Source of the DNA: Flavobacterium macacae
Lineage (GTDB): Bacteria > Bacteroidota > Bacteroidia > Flavobacteriales > Flavobacteriaceae
DNA: 64,000 nucleotides
Reading direction: 5' to 3'
Assembly (NCBI RefSeq): GCF_003865365.1
Contig: NZ_RQVR01000007.1
Location: forward strand, 1-64,000
Shown: one piece after another, positions 34,869 to 45,475 of the stretch
Layout: each line of letters opens with the position of its first letter
Position numbering within the stretch: the stretch's first letter is position 1
The notes under the pieces: generated by a model
Databases searched by the model: none
What the model was told of the DNA's origin: nothing
Seen by the model: only the letters and a program-made list of their open reading frames with translations
Position numbers and translations under genes: made by a program

Positions 34869-35312
34869 ATGGAAAACATTTTCACCGACGAATATTTTAT
34901 GAGGAAGGCTTTGCAAGAAGCACATTCGGCTTTTGACAAAGGCGAGATTCCTGTGGGTGCCATAATTGTTGTTGAAAATCGAGTGATTGCCAGAAGTCAT
35001 AATTTGAGCGAAATGCTGAATGACGTTACCGCTCATGCCGAAATGCAATCCATCACAGCTGCTGCCAATTTCTTAGGCGGAAAATACCTTAAAAATTGCA
35101 CTTTGTATGTCACTTTAGAACCGTGCCAAATGTGTGCCGGCGCTTTATATTGGAGCCAAATATCCAAAATTGTCTTTGGCGCGAGAGATGAACAACGCGG
35201 TTTTATGACTTTAGGAACCAAATTGCATCCCAAAACAGTTGTTGAATTTGGCGTTTTAGAAGAAGAAGCTTCGAGTTTGATGAAGCGATTTTTTGTGGAA
35301 AAACGTAAATAG
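34869..35312 (+). CDS. tadA: tRNA adenosine(34) deaminase
   Basis: Converts the wobble adenosine of tRNA-Arg(ACG) to inosine. The 147 residues carry the zinc site HAEMQSI (His and catalytic Glu) and TLEPCQMCAGAL (two Cys), preceded by KGEIPVGAIIV. These are the strict family marks. It is divergent from dxs with 86 bases between the start codons. A guanine/cytosine deaminase is the only serious alternative and is less likely because of the PCQMCAGAL block. Confidence 0.9.
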   Translation: MENIFTDEYFMRKALQEAHSAFDKGEIPVGAIIVVENRVIARSHNLSEMLNDVTAHAEMQSITAAANFLGGKYLKNCTLYVTLEPCQMCAGALYWSQISKIVFGARDEQRGFMTLGTKLHPKTVVEFGVLEEEASSLMKRFFVEKRK

Positions 35313-35492
35313 GCGAACAATAACACAAGAAATTATATTAGTAAAAATTCTTACTAATAGTTTTAAAAATTAATCCTATATTTATTATAATAAAGAATGC
35401 TCTTCTTTAGTTATGGAACAAAAGTGGCTAGGTACTTTTGTTTTATGACCTTGACCTGCCTCTATTTACGTTCAAACTCAAACCCACCTTTT

Positions 35493-38400
35493 ATGAAAAC
35501 TCAAAAAGTACTGCTCTTGCTTTCCGTGTTTTTTTTCTTAAACGCCTGTAAAAAGTCTTCACCAGCAGATTTTGATTCTGATTTCTCTCAATATAAAGAT
35601 TATGTCACGAGCTTTTCTTCGGGAACTATTTCTGCCAATGCGCCAATTCAAGTGGGTTTGGCATTTTCAAAAACCGAATGGAAACCGAACGAAAAATTAG
35701 GCAAAGATATTTTTGACATTTCGCCAAGTGTCGATGGAGAAGTAGTGATTTTGCCAAACAACATCATCGCTTTTCAGCCGAAGAAAAAGTTGAAGCAAAA
35801 CGAGCAATATCAAGTAACGATGAATCTTTCGAAACTAGTTGATGTCCCGAAAAAGTTGTCTGAATTTAAATTTACGGTAAAAACAATTGCCCAAGATTTT
35901 AAAGCAGAAGTCCAAGACCTGCAATCGTACAGCAAGGAATCACAGTTTTTAAATATGATTTTAAAAACGGCTGATGATATGGATTTGGCTACCGCAAAAA
36001 AACTCGTTTCGGCAACACAAAACGGAAAAAAACTTGAAATAAAATTCAACGAAGCTGTAAAATCGGGGACGGAGTTTTCTTTTGTAATCGATAAAATCCA
36101 ACGTGGAAATGAAGACAGTTCTGTGTTGATAAAATGGGATGGAGCCGATGAAGATATTGAACGAAAAGGGGAGCTAGAATTTGCCATTCCTGGTAAAGAC
36201 AATTTTAAGATTGTGGATGTGAAAATTGGTGATGAAAACAACCAATCGGTTCATATTAATTTTTCAGATCCCATTAATAAAGACCAAAATTTTAGCGGAC
36301 TGGTAGCTCTTGAAACGGCTAATAATTTAAGATACGGCGTTGACGGAAACGTTTTAAAAGTATTTTCAGATATTGCTTTAGACGGAAAATTATTGTTAGA
36401 AGTCTTTCAAGGAATTGAAAACACCGACGGCTTTAAAATGAAAGAAGGATATGCCGCAAAAATCACTTTTGAGCAGATAAAACCCGAAGTTCGTTTTGTG
36501 AAAAGCGGTACTATTTTGCCAAGTTCCAATAATTTAAAAGTCAATTTTGAAGCCGCCAATTTGAAAAAAGTAGATGTAAAAGTCTATCGCATTTTTGAAA
36601 ATAATGTGCTTCAGTTCTTGCAAGACAATCAGCTGAATGGCAATTATGATTTGCGAAAAGTGTCGCTACCGATTGCCAAAAAAACTTTAGAATTGACTGC
36701 GAATAAATTGGCTAACTATAAAAAATGGAATACCTATTCGATCGATTTATCCATCTTGATCAAGCCAGAACAAGGCGCGATTTACCGCGTGGAAATGACC
36801 ATCAAAAAGTCATATTCGCTTTATAAATGTGATGCTTCCAGGGAAGACGAACCTGAAGAAGTTGAAGAAGAGGGAGATTTTGATGAAATGTCTGGATATG
36901 ATTCGTATGATTATGACTATTACGACTATGATTACAACTGGAATGAACGCGATAATCCGTGTGACCGATCGTTTTATTCCAATAAAAAAATTGCCACTAA
37001 TATTTTAGCAACCGACTTAGGTGTAATTGCAAAACGGGGTGAAAACAACTCCTATTTCTTTGCCGTAAATAATATTGTAACAACAGAACCGGTTTCTGAA
37101 GCAACAATTGATTTGTACAATTACCAAAAGCAAAAACTGACTTCAGTAACCACAGATGGAGACGGAACGGTTCATTTGACATTGGATAAAAAAGCCTTTT
37201 TTGCCATAATTAAAAAAGACAATAACACGACATACGTTAAACTTGACGACGGAAATTCACAATCTGTCAGCAGTTTTAATGTCGATGGCGAATCGTTGCA
37301 AAAAGGTTTAAAAGGATTTATTTATGGCGAAAGAGGCGTTTGGCGTCCGGGCGATACCATTTATTTGTCGTTTTTATTGAATGATAAATCGAGCCGATTG
37401 CCAAATACGCATCCGATAAAATTGAAATTGACCGATCCAAACGGAAAAATAGTATATCAAAAAGTACAGCAGTATTCAGATTTAAACCATTATCGTTTTG
37501 CGTTTAACACGCAACAAAATGCACCAACCGGAAATTATGAAGCCGTAGTTTCTGTCGGAGGCGCGCGATTTTACAAATCTGTAAAAATTGAAACGATCAA
37601 GCCAAATCGCTTGCGGATCAAAAATGGTTTTGACGGAAAAACGCTTTCTGCATTCCATCCAAACGATGCGAGGGTCAGCGTTTCTTGGCTTCACGGCGCT
37701 ATTGCAAAAGACTTGAAGTTAGAAATGCAGGCAAAATTTACAGCACAGAAAACAGAATTTAAAAATTATAGTAAATATGTCTTTGATGATCCAGCGCGAA
37801 AATTTTCTACGGAAGAAGTAAATATTTATTCTGGAAAAATTGATGAAACGGGTCAAGCAAATGTCAGCATCCAACCCAAATTGCAATCGCAAGCACCGGG
37901 AATGTTGAAAGCCACATTTATTACAAAAGCCTATGAAAATGGAGGCGATTTTAGTACGGATGTCATCACGGCAACGTATTCTCCGTTTGAAACTTATGTG
38001 GGTGTAAAAAAACCAGAACCAAACAAATATGGAATGCTTGAAACCGGAAAAAGCAATGCTTTTGATATTATTACGGTTGATGAAAATGGTCGTCCAAAAG
38101 CCGTAAGAAATCTGGAAGTTCGAGTGTACAAAGTTAATTGGCGCTGGTGGTGGGATGCTTCGGATGATTTGTCAAATTACAGTTCTTCCTCTACAAATAC
38201 GCCGTTTTATTCGCAATCGGTAAACACGGATGGTTCCGGAAAAGCGCGTTTCCAATTTTCTGCGGATGAAGACGAGTGGGGAAGATATTTGGTACGAGTT
38301 ACGGATCCAAACGGAGGCCATTCTTCTGGTGAAACCGTGATGATTGATTGGCCTTACTGGTCAGGAAAAACAAGAAATACAACAGGGCAAGAAGCTAAAA

Positions 38401-40991
38401 TGCTGGTTTTTTCTTCGGATAAAGAAAAATATAATGTGGGCGAAAAAGCAATCGTTTCGTTTCCGTCAAGCGAAGGAAGCCGTGCTTTGATTTCATTAGA
38501 AAGCGGTTCGCAGGTGGTGCAGACGCTTTGGACAAAAACCAAAAAAGGCGAAACGCAAGTTGAAATCGAAATTACTGAAAAAATGGCGCCAAATGTGTTC
38601 ATTCACATTACGCTCCTACAACCGCACGCGTCCACGAAAAATGATTCGCCGATTCGTTTGTACGGAATTATTCCGATTGAAGTAGTCGATAAAAATACGG
38701 TTTTAGAGCCTCAAATTGTAATGCCAGATGTGCTGAAACCAGAACTGAAAACCACAATAAAAGTCAGCGAAAAATCAGGAAAAGCAATGACGTACACCCT
38801 TGCAATAGTAGACGAAGGGTTGCTTGACTTAACCCGATTTAAAACACCAAATGCATGGAATAGTTTTTATGCCAAAGAAGCTTTGGGTGTTAAAACTTGG
38901 GATGTTTATGACGATGTTATCGGAGCGTACGGCGGAAAAGTCAACCAGATTTTCAGCATTGGTGGGGACGAAGATTTAGGTGGAGGCCAAACTAAAAAAG
39001 CCAATCGTTTTAAACCTGTGGTCATTTATCTCGGGCCATTTTCATTGCCAAAAGGGCAGACAAAAGCGCATACCGTTACCATTCCAAAATATGTGGGTTC
39101 TGTCAGAACGATGGTTATTGCTGGAAACGCGGAAGCAAGCGCTTATGGAAGTGTGGAAAAAGCAACTCCGGTCAGAAATCCGTTGATGATTCTGGCTTCG
39201 TTACCACGAAAAGTATCTCCGGGCGAAAAAGTGACGTTGCCAGTGACTGTTTTTGCTATGGAAAAACACGTAAAAAATGTATCGTTGCAAATCAAAACTA
39301 ACAATGGTTTCAGGGTAATTTCTTCTTCAAAACAGTCAATGTCAATTGTAAATCCAGATGAGAAAATTGCTTATTTTGATTTGGAAGTTGGCGCTATCAC
39401 CGGAATCGGAAAAGTAACCGTTCTCGCTACTTCTGGAAATGAAAAAGCCAGTTTTGATGTAGAATTGGATGTGGTAAATCCAAATCCGGTAACTCAGCAT
39501 TACAAAGAATTGGTTTTGGAACCCAACAGTTCAGGAACAATAAATTGGGAAGCTTTTGGCGTGGTCGGAACCAATAAAGCGAAATTAGAAGTTTCAGCTT
39601 TTCCTTCAATGGATTTCAACAAGCGTCTGGATTATCTTATTCAATATCCGCACGGCTGTTTGGAACAAACGACTTCGGGTGTCTTTCCGCAATTATATTT
39701 GGCCGATATTGCCGATATTGATGCTAATAGGAAAGCAAAAATCCAGAAAAATGTAACGGCAGGAATCCAAAAATTAGCGCAGTTTCAAGTCGCAAACGGC
39801 GGTTTCGCTTATTGGCAAGGACAGCAAAATCCTGATGATTGGAGCACTTCTTATGTCGGGCATTTTTTGATTGAAGCCGAAAGAAAAGGATATGCGCTTC
39901 CGGCAAATGTCAAAAAACAGTGGATTTCTTATCAGTCTAAAAATGCAAAACAATGGCGTTATTATGAAGCCTATCATAATGATTTTGCGCAAGCATACCG
40001 ACTTTACACTTTGGCTTTAGCCGGCGCTCCAGATTTATCTTCGATGAACAGGTTGCGTGAAACCTCTGGAATTTCTAATGAAACCAAATTGAGATTGGCC
40101 GCCGCTTATGCATTATCCGGCCAAAAAAATGTCGGTTTGGCATTATTGAACCAAAGCACGATTGATGGCGAACAAGAATATGGCTATTACTATTATTATG
40201 GTTCAAGCGATAGAAACCGTGCGATGGCTTTGGAAACTTTATTGTTGTTAGGCAAAAAAAGTGAAGCATTTGCAATGGCAAATAAATTGGCGAAAAGTAT
40301 GTCTTCAAACCAATGGATGTCAACGCAGACCAGTGCCTATTGTTTGTATTCTATGTCTAAATTTGCAGGCCAAAACGGTACAAAAGGCATCGATGTAACG
40401 TTTACAAGCAAAGGAAAATCAGAAGCCATAAAAACCGCCAAAACTTTTGCAGACAGGACATTACAAGTTTCGGCTGGCAGAAATGCGGTGACCATTAAAA
40501 ACAATAAAAACACGACTTTATATGTTAAAGTAATTTCAAGCGGTATTCTTCCGATCGGTCAAGAACAGACTGAACAGCGAGGATTGGCAACTGATATCGT
40601 CTTTAAAGACCGAAAAGGAAATACGATAAATGTGGCTTCACTTTCGCAAGGAACCGAATTTGTTGCCGAAGTTACCGTTGCCAATATGAAAGGCGAACGC
40701 GTTGAAAATGTGGCATTGACGCAGATTATTCCATCAGGTTGGGAAATTGTCAACACGCGTTTCACCGATTACGGCAGTTTTGCTGACAATAAAGTCGATT
40801 ACACCGATATTCGCGACGACCGAACTAATTTTTATTTTGAGCTAAAATCCAATGAAACCAAGACGTTCAGGATACTTTTAAACGCATCATATCTTGGTAA
40901 ATATTACCTTCCGGGCGTGCAATGCGAAGCAATGTATGACAATTCTTATTTTGCAAGAACGCAAGGAAAATGGGTAGATGTAGTGAAGTAA
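35493..40991 (+). CDS. Alpha-2-macroglobulin family lipoprotein
   Basis: A 1832-residue protease-trapping protein, anchored as a lipoprotein (lipobox FFLNAC, Cys19). ATG 35493 is used because the signal peptide starts there; the frame is open 96 bases further upstream. The MG domains are followed by the thioester site HGCLEQTT (Cys1389, Gln1392). An unusual acidic/Tyr-rich stretch of about 35 residues lies near 36840-36960 (for example SYDYDYYDYDYN). Bacterial relatives are thought to inhibit attacking proteases in the periplasm, and the partner pbpC follows 146 bases later, as in many bacteria. The intergenic space holds a dispersed hairpin element. Confidence 0.93.
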   Translation: MKTQKVLLLLSVFFFLNACKKSSPADFDSDFSQYKDYVTSFSSGTISANAPIQVGLAFSKTEWKPNEKLGKDIFDISPSVDGEVVILPNNIIAFQPKKKLKQNEQYQVTMNLSKLVDVPKKLSEFKFTVKTIAQDFKAEVQDLQSYSKESQFLNMILKTADDMDLATAKKLVSATQNGKKLEIKFNEAVKSGTEFSFVIDKIQRGNEDSSVLIKWDGADEDIERKGELEFAIPGKDNFKIVDVKIGDENNQSVHINFSDPINKDQNFSGLVALETANNLRYGVDGNVLKVFSDIALDGKLLLEVFQGIENTDGFKMKEGYAAKITFEQIKPEVRFVKSGTILPSSNNLKVNFEAANLKKVDVKVYRIFENNVLQFLQDNQLNGNYDLRKVSLPIAKKTLELTANKLANYKKWNTYSIDLSILIKPEQGAIYRVEMTIKKSYSLYKCDASREDEPEEVEEEGDFDEMSGYDSYDYDYYDYDYNWNERDNPCDRSFYSNKKIATNILATDLGVIAKRGENNSYFFAVNNIVTTEPVSEATIDLYNYQKQKLTSVTTDGDGTVHLTLDKKAFFAIIKKDNNTTYVKLDDGNSQSVSSFNVDGESLQKGLKGFIYGERGVWRPGDTIYLSFLLNDKSSRLPNTHPIKLKLTDPNGKIVYQKVQQYSDLNHYRFAFNTQQNAPTGNYEAVVSVGGARFYKSVKIETIKPNRLRIKNGFDGKTLSAFHPNDARVSVSWLHGAIAKDLKLEMQAKFTAQKTEFKNYSKYVFDDPARKFSTEEVNIYSGKIDETGQANVSIQPKLQSQAPGMLKATFITKAYENGGDFSTDVITATYSPFETYVGVKKPEPNKYGMLETGKSNAFDIITVDENGRPKAVRNLEVRVYKVNWRWWWDASDDLSNYSSSSTNTPFYSQSVNTDGSGKARFQFSADEDEWGRYLVRVTDPNGGHSSGETVMIDWPYWSGKTRNTTGQEAKMLVFSSDKEKYNVGEKAIVSFPSSEGSRALISLESGSQVVQTLWTKTKKGETQVEIEITEKMAPNVFIHITLLQPHASTKNDSPIRLYGIIPIEVVDKNTVLEPQIVMPDVLKPELKTTIKVSEKSGKAMTYTLAIVDEGLLDLTRFKTPNAWNSFYAKEALGVKTWDVYDDVIGAYGGKVNQIFSIGGDEDLGGGQTKKANRFKPVVIYLGPFSLPKGQTKAHTVTIPKYVGSVRTMVIAGNAEASAYGSVEKATPVRNPLMILASLPRKVSPGEKVTLPVTVFAMEKHVKNVSLQIKTNNGFRVISSSKQSMSIVNPDEKIAYFDLEVGAITGIGKVTVLATSGNEKASFDVELDVVNPNPVTQHYKELVLEPNSSGTINWEAFGVVGTNKAKLEVSAFPSMDFNKRLDYLIQYPHGCLEQTTSGVFPQLYLADIADIDANRKAKIQKNVTAGIQKLAQFQVANGGFAYWQGQQNPDDWSTSYVGHFLIEAERKGYALPANVKKQWISYQSKNAKQWRYYEAYHNDFAQAYRLYTLALAGAPDLSSMNRLRETSGISNETKLRLAAAYALSGQKNVGLALLNQSTIDGEQEYGYYYYYGSSDRNRAMALETLLLLGKKSEAFAMANKLAKSMSSNQWMSTQTSAYCLYSMSKFAGQNGTKGIDVTFTSKGKSEAIKTAKTFADRTLQVSAGRNAVTIKNNKNTTLYVKVISSGILPIGQEQTEQRGLATDIVFKDRKGNTINVASLSQGTEFVAEVTVANMKGERVENVALTQIIPSGWEIVNTRFTDYGSFADNKVDYTDIRDDRTNFYFELKSNETKTFRILLNASYLGKYYLPGVQCEAMYDNSYFARTQGKWVDVVK

Positions 40992-41014
40992 TATTAATTT
41001 GAAGCGAAAAGCTT

Positions 41015-41107
41015 GGGCTTTTTCAGCCATCCATTTTCCCGCTGTTCAGCACTATCTTTCTTTTTTTAAAGAAAAAAAAGAAAGGGTAGTCACTGACATC
41101 GGGGCTA
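41015..41107 (-). repeat. Dispersed hairpin element, copy 2
   Basis: Read on the minus strand it starts TAGCCCCGAT (41107-41098) and ends AGCGGGAAAATGGATGG, matching copy 1 (2347-2434) at 10/10 and 16/17 edge bases. The internal stem is different: a CTTTCTTTTTTT / AAAGAAAAAAAAGAAAG hairpin flanked by ACTA/TAGT at about 41051-41091. It fills the gap between the alpha-2-macroglobulin gene and pbpC. Confidence 0.65.
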
Positions 41108-41137
41108 TTTGAGAAACTATTTGAACTTTTGTAAACT

Positions 41138-43510
41138 TTGCTGAACCGAATAAAAGCGTTTTCAAAACGCATTTTCCATAAAATAAAAAGCAATCCAAAG
41201 AAATCCATTTTCTTCGGGTTGCTCTTGATTGCGTATTATTTTTGTTTGCCCAGAACACTTTTTGAACAGCCCTATTCCACCGTAATTGAAAGTGAAGAAG
41301 GTGAATTATTAGGAGCAAAAATTGCAAAAGACGGCCAATGGCGATTTCCTGCACAAGATTCTATTCCAGAAAAATTTAAAAAATGCATTGTTTATTTTGA
41401 AGACGAACATTTTTACAAACACCCCGGATTCAATCCTGTGGCGATGGTAAAAGCCGTGCAACAAAATTACCAAGCAGGAAAAGTAGTCCGTGGCGGAAGT
41501 ACTTTGACACAGCAAGTCATCCGACTTTCAAGAGATGGAAAAAACCGCAGTTATTTTGAAAAAATTATTGAATTGGTTTTGGCTACGCGATTGGAATTCA
41601 GGTATTCCAAAGAAAAAATTGTTGAATTATACGCCGCGCACGCGCCTTATGGCGGTAATGTTGTCGGCTTGGAAATGGCGTCATGGCGTTATTTCGGAGT
41701 GCAACCGCACCAGCTTTCATGGGCAGAAACGGCAACTTTGGCAGTTTTGCCAAATGCTCCCAGTTTAATCTATCCTGGAAAGAATCAGCAACGATTATTG
41801 AACAAGAGAAATGGGTTGCTGAAGAAATTATACGAAGAAGAAGTCATTGATAAAACTACTTATGAGACTTCTGTTATAGAAGATTTGCCACAAAAACCAT
41901 ATGATTTACCACAGATTGCGCCACATTTATTGCAAAATGTTGCCAGGAAAAAGGATGGCGAAAGAATAAAAACTACGGTGAAATACGCTCTGCAAAATAG
42001 GGTGAATCAAATTGCAACACAGTATTACAATCAATACCGGCAATCTGAAATTCACAATCTGGCCATAATAATCGTGGATGTTGAAACCAGAAATATCATT
42101 AGTTACGTCGGGAATTCGCCAACAGATGTGGCGCATCAAAAAGATGTTGATATTATCACGGCGCCAAGAAGCACGGGAAGTATTTTGAAGCCGTTTTTAT
42201 ACGCTTCAATGTTAGACGAAGGAGAAATTCTGCCGAATACTCTGGTTCCGGATATTCCTACGCAGATTGCAGGTTATAGTCCGAAGAATTTTGATTTGAC
42301 TTATGATGGTGCAGTTCCGGCTCATCGAGCGTTGTCGCGATCGTTGAATATTCCTTCGGTTTTAATGCTGAAAGACCACGGCGTGTATCGTTTTTATGAC
42401 CAATTGCAGAAATTTAAATTGCGTGATATCAATAAGCATCCAAATCATTATGGACTGTCGTTGATTCTTGGTGGTGCAGAAAGCAATCTTTGGGATTTGA
42501 CAAAAACCTATGCAGGATTAAGTTCCACGGTTAATTATTTTACCCAAAATTCAGCCAAATATAGAACCAATGAATTCACAGATTTGAATTGGTCGCTCGG
42601 AAAAAAAGCCGATTTTGGAAAAGATTCGTATGATGAAAAGAATCTCGGTGCGGGTTCCATTTGGCTGACGTATAATGCTATGAAAGAAGTCAACCGCCCC
42701 GAAGGCGACGAGGCTTGGAAATTCTATGATTCTTCGTTGGAAATTGCATGGAAAACAGGAACCAGTTTTGGAAATCGCGATGGTTGGGCCATCGGTACCA
42801 ATTCTAAATATGTTGTCGGAGTTTGGGTGGGGAATGCTTCTGGTGAAGGCCGTCCGTCTTTGACTGGCGTTGGAAGTGCGGCTCCGATTTTATTTGACGT
42901 TTTTAATTTATTGCCAAGAAAAAAATGGTTTGCCACACCTTTTGATGATTTAGAAGAAGCGGAAGTTTGTCAATTAAGCGGTCATATTGCGGGAGAATAT
43001 TGCCCAAAAGTCAAACAATGGATTCCGTTGAGAAGCAAAATGACGACTGTTTGTCCGTATCACAAAATAGTACATTTAGATAAATCCGAACAATTTCAAG
43101 TGAATAGCAATTGTGAAAATATGGAAAATATGGTTTCAAAACCGTGGTTTGTTTTGCCTCCGGTAATGGAAATGTATTATAAAAGCAAACATATCAATTA
43201 TGTTTCCTTGCCTCCTTTTCGGGAAGATTGCTTAGGGAATGCTTCTTATTCTATGGATTTTATTTATCCGAAAGAAAACGGAAAAATGTATTTGACTAAA
43301 GATTTTACTGGAGAAATTCAGCCTTTCGTATTAAAAGTGGCGCATTCAAATTCCAAGGCAAAATTATTTTGGTATCTGAACAGCGAATTTTTAGGAACAA
43401 CTCAAACGTTTCATGAAATGTCAGTTCAGGCAAAAACAGGTATTTATTATATTACGGTGACAGATGAATTTGGGAATGAGATTAGCAGGAAAGTTGAGAT
43501 TGTTCGTTAA
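41138..43510 (+). CDS. pbpC: Penicillin-binding protein 1C
   Basis: A bifunctional peptidoglycan synthase of 790 residues. A membrane anchor is at about 23-38. The transglycosylase domain has EDEHFYKHPGFNP and RGGSTLTQQVIRL. The transpeptidase domain has STGSILKPFLYAS (Ser and Lys), SRSLN and KTGTSFGNRDGWAIG, followed by the C-terminal PBP1C-specific beta domain. The only workable start is TTG at 41138, since the first ATG in frame is inside the transglycosylase domain. It pairs with the alpha-2-macroglobulin gene upstream, a known association thought to couple protease defence with wall repair. Confidence 0.93.
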   Translation: MLNRIKAFSKRIFHKIKSNPKKSIFFGLLLIAYYFCLPRTLFEQPYSTVIESEEGELLGAKIAKDGQWRFPAQDSIPEKFKKCIVYFEDEHFYKHPGFNPVAMVKAVQQNYQAGKVVRGGSTLTQQVIRLSRDGKNRSYFEKIIELVLATRLEFRYSKEKIVELYAAHAPYGGNVVGLEMASWRYFGVQPHQLSWAETATLAVLPNAPSLIYPGKNQQRLLNKRNGLLKKLYEEEVIDKTTYETSVIEDLPQKPYDLPQIAPHLLQNVARKKDGERIKTTVKYALQNRVNQIATQYYNQYRQSEIHNLAIIIVDVETRNIISYVGNSPTDVAHQKDVDIITAPRSTGSILKPFLYASMLDEGEILPNTLVPDIPTQIAGYSPKNFDLTYDGAVPAHRALSRSLNIPSVLMLKDHGVYRFYDQLQKFKLRDINKHPNHYGLSLILGGAESNLWDLTKTYAGLSSTVNYFTQNSAKYRTNEFTDLNWSLGKKADFGKDSYDEKNLGAGSIWLTYNAMKEVNRPEGDEAWKFYDSSLEIAWKTGTSFGNRDGWAIGTNSKYVVGVWVGNASGEGRPSLTGVGSAAPILFDVFNLLPRKKWFATPFDDLEEAEVCQLSGHIAGEYCPKVKQWIPLRSKMTTVCPYHKIVHLDKSEQFQVNSNCENMENMVSKPWFVLPPVMEMYYKSKHINYVSLPPFREDCLGNASYSMDFIYPKENGKMYLTKDFTGEIQPFVLKVAHSNSKAKLFWYLNSEFLGTTQTFHEMSVQAKTGIYYITVTDEFGNEISRKVEIVR

Positions 43511-43608
43511 TAATTTTAATTTATAACGCAAAGAAGCGCAAAGTTTTTTCGCAAAGTTTCACAAAGCTATATCAAAAATCTCTGTGAATCTCCGTAAAAT
43601 ATACCCAT

Positions 43609-43645
43609 AAAAAAACCGCCAATCTCACGAAAGGCGGTTTTTTTT
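43609..43645. terminator. Bidirectional terminator between pbpC and rng
   Basis: AAAAAACCGCC (43610-43620) pairs with GGCGGTTTTTT (43633-43643), serving the two convergent genes. Upstream of it, CGCAAAG recurs three times within 43547-43579, a simple short repeat. Confidence 0.88.
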
Positions 43646-43666
43646 GAATCTGAAATAAATTCAGAT

Positions 43667-45211
43667 CTAATCTTTAATTTCATTTCCATTTTTGTCATAG
43701 AAATGATATTCTAAAAACGTGTAAGCGTCACGAGGTATGATTTTCACCCACTTCTTATACTCAAAAAACCATTTTGAGCGTAAGGATGGAAAACCTTTAG
43801 TAAGGTATGCGGCCACAAAAGGGTGTGCATTTAGCACAATTTTTTTATGGACTTTTAATAATCTATCAATGTCTAAAGTAATTCTGTCGATGATTAAAAT
43901 AGGAGCTTCAATTTCCTCTTTATCATTATTCGGATCTTCTTCTCTGGTTTTGATATTAACTTCTGGTCTTACCCTTTGTCTTGTGATTTGGACTAATCCA
44001 AATTTACTTGGAGGCAAGATTTTGTGTTTGGCTTTATCGTCGCTCATTTCGTCTCTCAAAAATTCGTAAAGTGTTTTACGGTTTTCAGGATTTGACATAT
44101 CAATAAAATCTACAACTATGATGCCTCCCATGTCGCGGAGACGAAGTTGTCTAGCCACTTCTGCAGCGGCGATCATGTTCACTTCTAAGGCAGTATCTTC
44201 TTGATTGGTAGCTTTATTTGAACGGTTGCCGCTGTTCACGTCAATAACGTGCAAAGCTTCAGTGTGTTCAATAATTAAATAAGCTCCTTTGCTCATCGAT
44301 ACTGTTTTTCCGAAGGAAGTTTTGATTTGTCTCTCTATGTTATATTTTTCGAAGATAGGCGTGTCGTTTGATTGATAAAACTTAACTATTGATTGCTTTG
44401 AAGGTGCAATTTCTTGCAGATAATCCTTCGTTTCGTTGTACAACTCTTCGTCATCTATATGAATTCCGGTAAAAGAATCATTGAATACGTCTCTTAAAAT
44501 AGAAGAAGCTCTGTTGAGTTCTCCTAAAATTTTTGACGGATGATGAGCAGTTGGTAATTTTTTACACATTGCAGTCCATCTGCTGAGCAGATTCTGCAAA
44601 TCTTTGTCGAGTTCGGCTACTTTTTTGCCTTCTGCTACTGTTCTCACAATAACACCGAATCCTTTTGGACGGATTGATTGCACTAATCGTTTAAGACGAT
44701 CTTTTTCTTCTTTGGATTCTATTTTTTGTGATATAGAAACACGGTCAGAAAAAGGAACGAGAACAATAAATCGACCCGCAAGAGATAGTTCTGAACTAAT
44801 TCTTGGACCTTTTGTCGATATAGGTTCTTTGACGACTTGTACTAAAATGGATTGATTGGCACTGATTACATCAGTGATAACGCCATCTTTGTCAATCTCT
44901 TTCTCGAAAGGAAAGCTTTTTAGGGAGAAATCTTTTATTTTACCTGCGCTTACAAGTTTGATGAATTTCAATTGGGAAGCTAAATTGGGACCCAAATCGT
45001 GATAATGTAAAAAGGCATCTTTTTCAAAGCCAACATTTACAAAAGCAGCGTTCAATCCCGCAACTGGCTTTCTGATTTTGGCAATAAAAATATCACCAAC
45101 CTGAAAGTTGCTTTTTTCTTCTTCCTTGTGTAATTCAACTAGTTTTCCATCTTTCAATAAGGCAAAATCTACGGCTTCCGAACCTGACCTGATGATCAGT
45201 TCTTTATTCAC
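43667..45211 (-). CDS. rng: Ribonuclease G / E family endoribonuclease
   Basis: A 514-residue RNase G-type enzyme that cuts single-stranded RNA. An S1-like domain (about 36-120, GDIFIAKIRKPVAGLNAAFVNVG) lies near the N-terminus. The catalytic region has the metal-binding Asp in HVIDVNSGNRS and VVDFIDMSNPENR. There is no long C-terminal scaffold as in RNase E. The zinc-link Cys pair seen in E. coli RNase E is not obvious. It follows the HU/basic-protein genes on the minus strand but is 280 bases away. Confidence 0.92.
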   Translation of the reverse strand: MNKELIIRSGSEAVDFALLKDGKLVELHKEEEKSNFQVGDIFIAKIRKPVAGLNAAFVNVGFEKDAFLHYHDLGPNLASQLKFIKLVSAGKIKDFSLKSFPFEKEIDKDGVITDVISANQSILVQVVKEPISTKGPRISSELSLAGRFIVLVPFSDRVSISQKIESKEEKDRLKRLVQSIRPKGFGVIVRTVAEGKKVAELDKDLQNLLSRWTAMCKKLPTAHHPSKILGELNRASSILRDVFNDSFTGIHIDDEELYNETKDYLQEIAPSKQSIVKFYQSNDTPIFEKYNIERQIKTSFGKTVSMSKGAYLIIEHTEALHVIDVNSGNRSNKATNQEDTALEVNMIAAAEVARQLRLRDMGGIIVVDFIDMSNPENRKTLYEFLRDEMSDDKAKHKILPPSKFGLVQITRQRVRPEVNIKTREEDPNNDKEEIEAPILIIDRITLDIDRLLKVHKKIVLNAHPFVAAYLTKGFPSLRSKWFFEYKKWVKIIPRDAYTFLEYHFYDKNGNEIKD

Positions 45212-45273
45212 ACTGTAAATTTTTATCCATATCTCTTAGTCAAAAGTTAAAAGCCATAAAGTCAAAAGTGTAA

Positions 45274-45301
45274 AACTCTTAATTCATAACTCTTAATTCA
45301 T
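45274..45301. repeat. Short tandem repeat upstream of rng
   Basis: AACTCTTAATTCAT occurs twice in tandem. It lies inside the 280-base AT-rich gap between rng and the basic-protein gene. No other structure was seen in the gap. Confidence 0.5.
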
Positions 45302-45475
45302 AACTGAAAAATACAGATGGATTAAACAATTATTTAACAGGTATTGTACCCGGAGAAAAGAAGATTTAAAGAAAAAAGAACCAAAAATCAAGATTTATAA
45401 AGTCTTTTATCTTGTTTCTTTCTTCTTTTGAATCTGTTTTCAATTTCAATGAACTTTTGTAATTCTTTAAAAAAA

